Of a stretch of 64,000 nt of DNA, positions 42,883 to 50,500 are shown in pieces; the first letter of the stretch is position 1; every line of letters begins with the position of its first letter. A model generated the notes under the pieces. That model searched no databases. It had not been told where the DNA came from and was given only the letters and a program-made list of their open reading frames with translations. The DNA is from Corallococcus silvisoli (GTDB lineage: Bacteria; Myxococcota; Myxococcia; Myxococcales; Myxococcaceae). The stretch is from positions 434,001 through 498,000 of the forward strand of contig NZ_JAAAPJ010000001.1 in assembly GCF_009909145.1 (NCBI RefSeq), written 5' to 3'. Position numbers and translations under genes: made by a program.

Positions 42883-44276
42883 CCCTTGGCGTCGTGGGAC
42901 GCGCCGGAGCCCGGGTCGTGGCGCGGCGAGGACGGCCCGTCCTCCTTCGACCCGTTGACGCCGTCGCGGCCCGGTCCGTCCGGGAGGCCGGGGGCGGTGC
43001 TCTTCAGGCGGGTCATCCGCACGCGGTCGATGCGGGCCCCTTCCTTGGTGGCCACCACGAACTGCCAGCCGTTGTAGCTGAAGCGCTCGCCCACGTCCGG
43101 CAGGTGGCCCGCGAGCGAGGACAGGTAGCCGCCCAGCGTGTCGAAGTCGCCCTCGGGCAGGGGGAAGCCGAAGAGCTGGGTGAATTGATCCACCTCCATG
43201 GCGGCGTCCACCAGCGAGCTGCCGTCGGCCATCTTCTCGACGAGCTTCTCCTCCACCTCGAACTCGTCGCCGATGTCGCCCACGATTTCGCGGAGGATGT
43301 CCTCCAGCGTGACGACGCCCATGAAGCCGCCGTACTCGTCGACGACCATGGCCATGTGGATCTTCCGCTTCTGCATGTCCCGGAGCAGGTCGCCCACGGG
43401 CTTCATCCACGGCACGAAGTGGGCGGGGCGGATGACGTCCTGGAGGACGATGAGCTCCGGGTGCTGGAGCAGCGGGATGAGGTCGCGCGCGTGCAGCACG
43501 CCCACGATGTGGTCCACGTCGTCGTGGTACACGGGGATGCGTGAGTGGTTCTCCTCCGCCAGGATGCGCAGCACCTCGTCCGGCGGGGTGGTGACGTCCA
43601 CGGAGACGACGTCCGTGCGGTTGACCATCACGTCGCGGCAGCGCTTGTCGGACAGCTCGAAGATGGAGCGGATGAGCTGCGGGGCGCTCTTGTCCACCTC
43701 GTTGCGGGCGGCCTGGGCGGCGAGCAGCTTCTCCAGCTCCTCCAGCGGCGGGGGCGGCGGCTCGAAGCGCAGGGTGCGGCCGAAGGTGCGGGCGCCCAGG
43801 TTGAGCAGGCCCAGCATCAGGCGCATGGGCGGGTAGAGCACCGCCACCAGGAACGACACCAGCGAGGCAAGGCGCAGGGCCCAGCGCTCCGGGTTGCCGT
43901 TGGCGAGCCCGCGCAGCGTCACCTCCATCAGGCTGGCGAGCACTCCGACGAAGAGGGCGCCCGCGCACACGGTGGCGATGGGCACCCAGGCGGCCTCGCC
44001 GTAGCGGCTGAAGTCCAGCAGGCGCGGCGGGACGAAGGCGCCAATGGCGGCGGCCAGGAAGCCGGAGAGCACCATGCCCAGGCGCAGGGCGGTGGCGGCG
44101 GGTTCACGCTCCGTCTTGTGGCGGAGCACCCGGCGGGCGGCGCTGCTCTTGCTCTCCTCGGCGAGCTCTTGGGCGCGCAGGTCGGAGGTCCCATAGAGCG
44201 CGGACTCCGCGGCGGCGACCAGGGACCTCATGAAGCAGAGGGCCAGGCAGGCGACCCAGAGGGTCCAGGTAGGCAT
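42879..44276 (-). CDS. HlyC/CorC-family membrane transporter with CBS pair
   Basis: 465 residues. N-terminal CNNM/DUF21 membrane domain (about 1-150, four hydrophobic segments with AAESALYG), two CBS domains (about 215-335, with SRIPVYHDD and HMAMVVDEYGG), then the CorC_HlyC domain (about 350-430). Family members are linked to magnesium or cobalt handling and efflux. The end is a Pro/Ser/Asp-rich tail. Not tied to its neighbours by overlap. Confidence 0.92.
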   Translation of the reverse strand: MPTWTLWVACLALCFMRSLVAAAESALYGTSDLRAQELAEESKSSAARRVLRHKTEREPAATALRLGMVLSGFLAAAIGAFVPPRLLDFSRYGEAAWVPIATVCAGALFVGVLASLMEVTLRGLANGNPERWALRLASLVSFLVAVLYPPMRLMLGLLNLGARTFGRTLRFEPPPPPLEELEKLLAAQAARNEVDKSAPQLIRSIFELSDKRCRDVMVNRTDVVSVDVTTPPDEVLRILAEENHSRIPVYHDDVDHIVGVLHARDLIPLLQHPELIVLQDVIRPAHFVPWMKPVGDLLRDMQKRKIHMAMVVDEYGGFMGVVTLEDILREIVGDIGDEFEVEEKLVEKMADGSSLVDAAMEVDQFTQLFGFPLPEGDFDTLGGYLSSLAGHLPDVGERFSYNGWQFVVATKEGARIDRVRMTRLKSTAPGLPDGPGRDGVNGSKEDGPSSPRHDPGSGASHDAKG

Positions 44277-44331
44277 AGGGAGTGGTTCTTATCCCGTGCT
44301 AGAGGGGCATACCACTCTGACGGGAGGCACC

Positions 44332-45123
44332 ATGCGGGGACGTCGGATGTACGTCATTGGCGGACTGCTGGGCCTGCTGGCGCCCGCGGCGGCCCTGGCC
44401 TGGCCGGTGGACCAGGCGGTGACGCTGGAGCCCGGCAAGGAGACCTTCCAGAGGCTCACCGCGGTGGACTGGGCGGAGTCGGAGGACCCCGCAGTGGTGA
44501 CGGCGGAGGCGCTGGCCCAGAGCGGCGAGCTGCTCCTGACGCCGCACAAGCCGGGCGTCGCGAACGTGCTCCTCTACGCGGAGGGGCGCTTCGCCGTGTG
44601 GCGCGTGATGGTGGGGCCCATCGAGCTGCAACCGCACGTGGCCCCGCTCGCGGCGGCGAAGAAGGCGTGCCCGGACCTGAAGGTCGTGGAAGGGCTGGAG
44701 CGGAGCCTGACGGCGACGGTGCAGGACAACGCCTGTCGGCTGGCGCTGAGGGACCTCATGCGCACGCACGCGTTCCTGGCGCGGGAGCTGGATCTGACGT
44801 TCGCGGTGCCGCAGCTCCAGGCGCAGTTGGAGGACTTCATGGCGGGGATGCCGCCGGGCCTGACGGTGAGCTACAGCGGCGCGGGGCTGGTGTTGTCGGG
44901 GAAGACGGACCGGGCCGGGCACCACAAGGCGCTGTGGGAGCTGTTCAACCGCGGGGTGGGGCGCGTGCCGTTGGAGGACCGCGCGGAGGTGGAGGCGCCC
45001 CCGGAGGCCCCCGCGAAGGAGGACGCGGCCGACGCGACGGTGTCGGACGTGCCCGCCCCGGACGCGGGCGTCGTGGCGCCGGTGAAGGCCAAGGCGAAGG
45101 CCGCGGGGAAGAAGCAGCGCTGA
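44332..45123 (+). CDS. Exported protein with CpaC-type secretin N-domain
   Basis: 263 residues: signal peptide ending ALAWPVD, then about 75 residues with the pilus-assembly N-domain pattern (VTLEPGKETFQRL, LLLTPHKPGVANVLLYAEG), then a short helical domain and a Pro/Ala/Lys-rich tail. That N-domain normally begins RcpA/CpaC secretins, but no secretin barrel or BON repeat follows. It is probably an orphan accessory or cell-envelope protein. GGGAGG lies just before the ATG. Confidence 0.72.
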   Translation: MRGRRMYVIGGLLGLLAPAAALAWPVDQAVTLEPGKETFQRLTAVDWAESEDPAVVTAEALAQSGELLLTPHKPGVANVLLYAEGRFAVWRVMVGPIELQPHVAPLAAAKKACPDLKVVEGLERSLTATVQDNACRLALRDLMRTHAFLARELDLTFAVPQLQAQLEDFMAGMPPGLTVSYSGAGLVLSGKTDRAGHHKALWELFNRGVGRVPLEDRAEVEAPPEAPAKEDAADATVSDVPAPDAGVVAPVKAKAKAAGKKQR

Positions 45124-45182
45124 AGCCACGCGCCCGGTGGGGCCTGCTTGCGGTATGACCGTGGGTGGAGGTCCGACGGACG

Positions 45183-46181
45183 ATGATGAACGGAGCGATG
45201 CGCGCGGGATTCGCGCTGGTGTTGGCGCTGACGGTGGGCCCGCGGGCCGCCTGGGCGCAGGTGGACGACGGCTCGGCGGTGGTGGTGGACATGCCGGAGC
45301 CGGACCGGGGCTGCCCGGCGAAGCCGGAGTTCCTGCCGGTGACGCCCATGGCGCAGGTGGGCATCGACCGGCTGGGCTGGCTGGTGCACCAGGCCATCAT
45401 CCCGGCCTCGAAGGACAAGTTCTTCAAGGGGGGAGAGCGCAGCCGCTCCGGCGTGAAGCCGGTGCCGGCGGACATGGCGCGCAAGCTGGGGGCTCCGGAC
45501 ACCAGCAAGGCGACCCTCTGGGTGTTCGGCAAGGAGAAGTCGAAGGCGTGCAAGGGGACGCCCATCGCGTGGTGGGCGGCGCGGATGGGCACGGACGAGG
45601 ACCGGCAGACGTTCTTGATGGCGGAGCTGGCGATGGAGTGCGAGGTGCTTCCTCCGGGCCGGCTCGCGGGCACGCCCATCGTGCTCAGGCAGAAGGAAGA
45701 GCCCACGGGCTGTGTGTTGCGCCGGCCCAACCGCAGCCTGACGGGCAAGGAGACGGACGGCATCCCCCCGGACTACGCGGAGCACCTGCCGCCGCAGGAC
45801 TGCGCGTCGCCGGGCTGCGCGCGGCTGTGGGAGTACTTCGGCGTGACGGGAGAGGAGGGCGCGGGCGCGTTTGATTTGACGGTGTCCTATCTGCACCGCA
45901 ATGGCAGCAACCCGTGCAACTGGGCGACGGACGACGTGTCGATCCTGTTCGCGCGCGCGCCGGAGGGCACGGCCTTGCAGCCGTTGAAGCCGGGAGGGCA
46001 GCTCTTCGGAGGGCTCTGGGACTTCACCGGCCTGCGCTACGTCCTGAGCCGGGAGATGGGCGTGCTCTACGCCTACGACTTCCAGAAGCTCAAGGCCCCG
46101 CCCAAGGTCGTGCGCTACGCGAGCCCCACGGAGGAGGATCTGCTCCACGCGAAGCGCACGCTGTCTCCGTGCAAGAAGTAG
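45183..46181 (+). CDS. Secreted protein of unknown function
   Basis: 332 residues. Signal peptide (basic start, hydrophobic FALVLALTVG, ending AWAQ) and a mature part with many Cys (at least eight) and a Pro/Gly-rich surface, for example GCPAKPEFLP and CNWATDDVSILF. GGAGGT lies ten bases before the chosen ATG. I recognise no domain. It follows the CpaC-N-domain gene by 59 bases on the same strand and may share its transcript. Confidence 0.72.
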   Translation: MMNGAMRAGFALVLALTVGPRAAWAQVDDGSAVVVDMPEPDRGCPAKPEFLPVTPMAQVGIDRLGWLVHQAIIPASKDKFFKGGERSRSGVKPVPADMARKLGAPDTSKATLWVFGKEKSKACKGTPIAWWAARMGTDEDRQTFLMAELAMECEVLPPGRLAGTPIVLRQKEEPTGCVLRRPNRSLTGKETDGIPPDYAEHLPPQDCASPGCARLWEYFGVTGEEGAGAFDLTVSYLHRNGSNPCNWATDDVSILFARAPEGTALQPLKPGGQLFGGLWDFTGLRYVLSREMGVLYAYDFQKLKAPPKVVRYASPTEEDLLHAKRTLSPCKK

Positions 46182-46240
46182 GAAGCATCGAGGCGTCGGA
46201 GTCGCGGGCCTCGCTTCATGCGCTCAAGGGGGGCTCGTCG

Positions 46241-46498
46241 ATGAAGCAATACTTTCAGCACGCCGCCGAATCCGATCTGGGCGAGGGAATGGCCTACCTG
46301 GAAGTCAGCGACGGGTGGCCGAGTCGTCAGGTCGAGGTCCATGGCGAAGTGTGGCGGTGGGGCGACGACGCACATCGCGAATGGCTGGCGGATCAGCCCT
46401 TTTCGGAGTTGGGGTTGGAGGCGGAGCACGCCATGTCAGCGGAGGCGTTCGAACGCCTCTGGCAAGAAGCGTTGCGCCGCTGCCCAGCCGTCGTGTGA
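46241..46498 (+). CDS. Small acidic protein of unknown function
   Basis: 85 residues, acidic, with Trp-rich strands (WPSRQVEVHGEVWRWGDD) and a helical end. No signal peptide. It begins a run of small genes unlike their surroundings. GGGGGG precedes the ATG at a suitable distance. Immunity or antitoxin function is possible from size and context, but nothing shows it directly. A terminator-like hairpin follows. Confidence 0.6.
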   Translation: MKQYFQHAAESDLGEGMAYLEVSDGWPSRQVEVHGEVWRWGDDAHREWLADQPFSELGLEAEHAMSAEAFERLWQEALRRCPAVV

Positions 46499-46515
46499 AG
46501 GCTCGCATGGGAATC

Positions 46516-46540
46516 CCGGCGCGTGGGTGATCCGCGCCGG
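46516..46540 (+). terminator. Hairpin after the small acidic gene
   Basis: CCGGCGCG and CGCGCCGG, perfect 8-bp stem, 9-base loop, 18 bases after the stop codon. No T-run. Confidence 0.4.
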
Positions 46541-46596
46541 AAGCCGTTCCAGGCATGCCGTGACGGGTGGACCATCTCCTGGCTGGCGAGGAAAGA

Positions 46597-46896
46597 ATGA
46601 TTGGCGCGAGTGTTCCAGAGTTCAATCACAGGCTTTCGGAGTACGAGGGCGGCACCGGACGCCTTTGGGACTTCAGTCCCACGCATGATCGGCTCGTGGT
46701 TGAGTTGTCCGCCAGGGATGGTCGACGAGGGTATCTCGTGCTTCTGGGCTGCATGGAGATAAGAGCACCGACACTGTGGAGTTTGAGAAGTCCGACTGTC
46801 TGTGCTGTGGATGAGAGTTTCGTTTTCGAGGATGCGGGCGTCCGAGTTGCATTCGCCTACGAGTTTCAGCTCGTGGCGAGTTATATCCGCGGCTGA
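46597..46896 (+). CDS. Small protein of unknown function in a low-GC insert
   Basis: 99 residues from an ATG with GAGGAAAG just before it; a GTG 30 bases upstream is less likely. Mixed beta character (HDRLVVELSARDGRRGYLVLLG, FVFEDAGVRVAFAYEF). A sampled line inside it has 55% GC against about 70% around it, and AT-ending codons are common. No family recognised. The size, isolation and composition fit an orphan immunity-type gene, which is inference only. Confidence 0.6.
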   Translation: MIGASVPEFNHRLSEYEGGTGRLWDFSPTHDRLVVELSARDGRRGYLVLLGCMEIRAPTLWSLRSPTVCAVDESFVFEDAGVRVAFAYEFQLVASYIRG

Positions 46897-47035
46897 TGAG
46901 ACATGACTCTTGATTGGCTCGGAGGGTAGGTCGGCGCAGGCGCGTGGGTTGGCTCCGCTCAGCCTGGGTGAGGTGCTTGCGCACTTCCCTGAATGCTTCT
47001 GTGCGTTGGAGTGTTTTTAAGTCCTGAGGGGCGCC

Positions 47036-47416
47036 ATGGTTGATGACTATTCAAAGGCCTCGGCTGACGTTGTGAAAGTCAAGTTTCCCCTGGCGAGGGA
47101 AATGGGTGATGGGAGACGGCTTCAGGAATGGGAGGTCAAGACGGATGGCGCGGTGGCTGCCATTTCCACGGATGAGCTTGCTCGTCTGGGGGGCGCTATG
47201 TCTCGACCTGATTTCGAGGTTGAACTGGTACGTCGTGCCGAGGACCTTTTTGTTCTGAGGGTCGTGATGCTGGAGGATGCGAGGCAAGGACGCTTCTTGT
47301 TCGATGCCTATGCGATGCTCAGATACTTCGATGAGCATTGCGCGCGTATTCTCTCGATTGAGGGGCTTCCACGCAGCAGTTGGACGCCCTTCCGAGAGTG
47401 GCCCACTCCCGCGTAG
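47036..47416 (+). CDS. Second small protein in the low-GC insert
   Basis: 126 residues, soluble, with a Lys/Glu-rich start, a beta segment FEVELVRRAEDLFVLRVVML and an aromatic helix AYAMLRYFDEHCARIL. Two sampled lines have 50-52% GC. GAGGGG lies upstream of the ATG. No family recognised. Together with the preceding gene it marks acquired DNA next to aat. Confidence 0.62.
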   Translation: MVDDYSKASADVVKVKFPLAREMGDGRRLQEWEVKTDGAVAAISTDELARLGGAMSRPDFEVELVRRAEDLFVLRVVMLEDARQGRFLFDAYAMLRYFDEHCARILSIEGLPRSSWTPFREWPTPA

Positions 47417-47439
47417 CGCGCAGGGGCCCGTGAGGATCG

Positions 47440-47569
47440 TTCTCGCGTGAGTCTGCTGCGCGTTGCCGCCGTGATACGTCTTGAGCAGCTTCAGCGCTGG
47501 GACGCTGACCGTGCCGTCGCCGGTGTTCTGGCAGTACCTCGGGTGCGGTGCGCTTCCATTCCGTGAAGC
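47440..47569 (-). pseudogene. Possible remnant of a coding sequence beyond the aat stop
   Basis: On the minus strand, in the same frame as aat but after its TAG, the sequence reads YCQNTGDGTVSVPALKLL, then KTYHGGNAQQTHAR and TILTGPCA. Most third positions are G or C, as in real genes here, yet there is no start and no stop of its own before it runs antisense to the low-GC gene. It looks like the C-terminal piece of a lost gene, broken when the low-GC DNA entered. Identity unknown. Confidence 0.4.
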
Positions 47570-48256
47570 CTACTCCGTCCAAGCTCCTCGCCGGGTGGGC
47601 TCCTTCAACGCCTGGACGAGCGCCGCCAGGAAGCGCTTGCGCGGCCAGGACTCCGCGCCGAAGCGCTCCAGGTGCTCCGTCTCCACCTGACAATCGATGA
47701 GCTGGAAGCCCCACTGCCGGAAGCGCTCCACCGCCGTGGCGAACGCCACCTTCGAGGCATCCGGCGCCAGCGCGAACATGCTCTCCCCGAAATACGCCGC
47801 GCCCAGCGACACGCCGTACAGCCCGCCCACCAGCACCTCTCCGTCCCACGCCTCCACCGAGTGCGCCAGCCCCAGCTCGTGCAGCCGGACGTACGCCTGC
47901 TTCATCGCATCCGTGATCCACGTCCCGTCCTGCCCCGGCCGGTGCACGCGCGAGCACGCGTCGATGACCTTCGCGAACGCCGTGTCGTAGCGCACCGTAT
48001 ACGTGCCCCGGTTCATCACCTTGCGCAGCGAACGCCCCACGTGAACCTTGGCGGGCTCCAGCACGAAGCGCGGATCCGGCGAGTGCCACAGGATGGGCTG
48101 CCCCTCGCTGTACCAGGGGAAGATGCCTTGTGAGTAGGCCGCCACCAGCCGCTCCGGCCGCAGGTCTCCGCCCACCGCGAGCAGACCGCTCTTGTCCGCC
48201 TTGCCCGGCGGTGGGAACAGCTCCGGCTCCTCGTCACTCAACAGATAGATGGGCAC
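47570..48256 (-). CDS. aat: Leucyl/phenylalanyl-tRNA-protein transferase
   Basis: 228 residues with the family blocks GLLAVGGDL, AYSQGIFPWYSEGQPILWHSP, GTWITDAMKQAY, GLYGVSLGAAYFGESMF and IDCQVETEHLERFGA. It attaches Leu or Phe to proteins with N-terminal Arg or Lys for degradation by ClpAP. Stop to the next start on the same strand is close (14 bases from the LEA-like gene's stop). Confidence 0.97.
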   Translation of the reverse strand: MPIYLLSDEEPELFPPPGKADKSGLLAVGGDLRPERLVAAYSQGIFPWYSEGQPILWHSPDPRFVLEPAKVHVGRSLRKVMNRGTYTVRYDTAFAKVIDACSRVHRPGQDGTWITDAMKQAYVRLHELGLAHSVEAWDGEVLVGGLYGVSLGAAYFGESMFALAPDASKVAFATAVERFRQWGFQLIDCQVETEHLERFGAESWPRKRFLAALVQALKEPTRRGAWTE

Positions 48257-48270
48257 GCGCGCGCCCCAGT

Positions 48271-49113
48271 CTAGCGGGACACGTTCAGCTTCACGTCACC
48301 CTTGAGGGAGTAGGGGACCTGGAACATGGGGCCCTTCACCTCGCCCTTCACGCTGAAGGGCAGCGCTCCCTTGGAGATGAGCGCCTTGACGCCCGGGCCC
48401 CACGACTGCGCCGTCACCGCCACCTCCACCGGGTAGACGCCCGTGGCGGAGGCATCCACCGTGTCCGCCTGCCCGGTCGTCCCCTCCTCCAGCGGCCGGT
48501 CCGCGACGGCGACCTGATACGTCAGCGACTCCAGCCGCAGCGGGAACGGGTTCGGGTTGCGCACGCCCAGCCGGAGGTTGATCTGCACCTCCTCCGGGGA
48601 GTAGCGGGCGCCATCCAGGCTCTCCACGATGACCACCGGCAGGCGGGGCACTCGCACGGCGCGGCTGGCGGCGAAGGGCAGGGTGTCCTCGCGGTCGCCG
48701 GAGCGCACCACCAGCGTGCCGCGCAACGCGATGAGCACCGTGCCGCCCTGGGCGCTCAGGCGGGTCAGGTCCTCGGGGCCCTTCACATAGGAGGACTTCT
48801 CCTCGAAGGAGAAGTCCGCGGGCGTGCCCGGCGCGAACGGCACATCCAGCTTCGCGGAGCCCGTCTTCACCACCTGTCCGTCGGCGACGAGCTCGTAGTC
48901 GGCGCGCTCCAGGACGCCGGTGGCGCTCCCCGTCACCTGTCCGGTGTAGCGCACCGTGGCGTCGGTGATCCCCTGCGACACCACGGCGGTCTCCTGGGCC
49001 GTGAGCGCCGGGGGGCCACTGGCGGAGCGGACCGGGGCGGAGGCGCACCCGGAGAGGGTGAACAGCACGGATACCAGGGCCAGGAGGCGGTTCGAGCGAT
49101 TCACGGAGGACAT
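48271..49113 (-). CDS. Second LEA-like lipoprotein
   Basis: 280 residues: lipoprotein signal with lipobox LSGC at about residue 20, then two beta domains of the LEA_2 kind. The second shows the NLRLGVRNPNPFPLRLESL pattern with a conserved Asn-Pro-Asn turn. The ATG opening MSSVNRSN was preferred to an upstream in-frame start that precedes the signal peptide. It lies upstream of aat, 14 bases away, and probably shares its transcript. Confidence 0.82.
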   Translation of the reverse strand: MSSVNRSNRLLALVSVLFTLSGCASAPVRSASGPPALTAQETAVVSQGITDATVRYTGQVTGSATGVLERADYELVADGQVVKTGSAKLDVPFAPGTPADFSFEEKSSYVKGPEDLTRLSAQGGTVLIALRGTLVVRSGDREDTLPFAASRAVRVPRLPVVIVESLDGARYSPEEVQINLRLGVRNPNPFPLRLESLTYQVAVADRPLEEGTTGQADTVDASATGVYPVEVAVTAQSWGPGVKALISKGALPFSVKGEVKGPMFQVPYSLKGDVKLNVSR

Positions 49114-49169
49114 TCTGGGGATGGCAGGGGCTGGTCCCAAGGGGTTTTCCGCTAGACTGTCCACCAACC

Positions 49170-49814
49170 GTGGCTCCCCGACGTCCCAACTTCAACCGGA
49201 CCCTGCGCTCCCTCATCCGGGACATCTCCGCCCGCATGCCCGAGTTCGGCCACGTGAAGGTGGGACGCATCCTGGTGGTCGCGGGCGAGGCCCGGCGGGC
49301 GTCGCGCGGCACGGTGAAGCCCCTGTGCTTCAAGGGCGGCAAGAGCATCGACAAGGCGGGGCGGCGCAAGCCGGTGGTCCGCATCCGGGGCCGCCGCATC
49401 CTGTACTGCATCACCCTCCGGCCCCTCTTCTTCCGGGGCTCCACCGCGAAGGCGCGGCTGGAGACGCTGATGCACGAGCTCTTCCACATCTCGCTGCGCT
49501 TCGACGGCACGCTGCACGCGGGCCGCCGTCACGCGAAGCTGGGCGCGGACTTCGGGCGCCGGCTGCGGCCGTTGGTGCGGCGCTACCTGAAGGTGTGCCC
49601 GGAGGCGCTGCTCGCCGCGCTGGCGCACTCGGGCGAGGTGCGCGTGCTGCAATGGCTGGAGCGTCCAGGCCCCGCCTACCACCCGCGCGCGTCGCACCGC
49701 CGCGTGCGCAAGGTCTACACGGAGGATCAGCTCTACTCCGGCGTGGCCCGCATGGTGACGCCGCGTCCCCGGATGGCCCGCGAGGCCAACGTGCGTGACG
49801 ACAAGGTGCACTGA
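49170..49814 (+). CDS. Putative zinc metallopeptidase
   Basis: 214 residues, very basic. HExxH at 102-106 (LMHELFHISL), with further histidines at H116 and H121 that could be the third ligand. No signal peptide or membrane helix, so probably cytoplasmic or DNA/RNA-associated. It starts at GTG. The C-terminal 60 residues are Arg/Pro-rich. Substrate unknown. The hemerythrin gene follows after 9 bases. Confidence 0.75.
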   Translation: MAPRRPNFNRTLRSLIRDISARMPEFGHVKVGRILVVAGEARRASRGTVKPLCFKGGKSIDKAGRRKPVVRIRGRRILYCITLRPLFFRGSTAKARLETLMHELFHISLRFDGTLHAGRRHAKLGADFGRRLRPLVRRYLKVCPEALLAALAHSGEVRVLQWLERPGPAYHPRASHRRVRKVYTEDQLYSGVARMVTPRPRMAREANVRDDKVH

Positions 49815-49823
49815 AGGGCGCGG

Positions 49824-50312
49824 ATGGCCGTCCCCACCGACTTCGTCAGCCTGGGCGCGCTCCACCGCGAATTGGAGGAGCGGTTCCTCCTGCACCAGGA
49901 AGCGCTGATGGGCATGGACCTGCCCGCCGCCCGTGAACGGCTCGCGCGCTATCGCGAGGAGCTGACGCGGCACCTGGAGGCGGAGGAGGCCTTGCTCCTG
50001 CCGGAGCTTCCCCGGGCCGGGAGGATTCGAGGGGCCGCGCCGGAGCTCTTCACCGGAGAACACCAGCGCATGCGGGAGCTGCTGGCGAAGTGCCAGGAGG
50101 CGGTGGACGCGCTGGATGCGAGCGCACCGGACTTCCGCCGCGCGGTGCTCCGGGTGTTCGACATGGAGAGCACCTTCAAGCACCTGGAGCACCACCACTC
50201 CCTGCGCGAGGAGACGTACCTGTTCCCCGCGTTGGACGGGGTGCTGGAGGAGCCTGAGCGGCGGGCGTTGCTGGCCGCGTTCCTCGAGCGCACGGAGTCT
50301 CCCGCGCGATAG
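49824..50312 (+). CDS. Hemerythrin-like HHE domain protein
   Basis: 162 residues of four-helix HHE fold. Candidate ligands: H14 or H24, H50 and E54 (RHLEAEE), H80 (TGEHQRM), H120 and the HLEHHHSLREE block before TYLFPAL. Family members bind oxygen, NO or iron at a diiron site. It lies 9 bases after the metallopeptidase gene and is probably co-transcribed with it. Confidence 0.85.
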   Translation: MAVPTDFVSLGALHRELEERFLLHQEALMGMDLPAARERLARYREELTRHLEAEEALLLPELPRAGRIRGAAPELFTGEHQRMRELLAKCQEAVDALDASAPDFRRAVLRVFDMESTFKHLEHHHSLREETYLFPALDGVLEEPERRALLAAFLERTESPAR

Positions 50313-50500
50313 CTGGTGCCGCTGCGTGCCGGTCGCTCCGACCGTCCGAGGGCCGTACGAAGGCCCGCTCCTGGATGAGCAGACGGGCAGGGAGGCCGTG
50401 GGCCGCCCGTCCCCGCCAGACACCGAGGCGCGTGCGTGCTGTCCTCCGCACCGCATCCAGTCCCGGCGCGCGGCGCGGGTTCGAACGAGGTTTCCTCACA

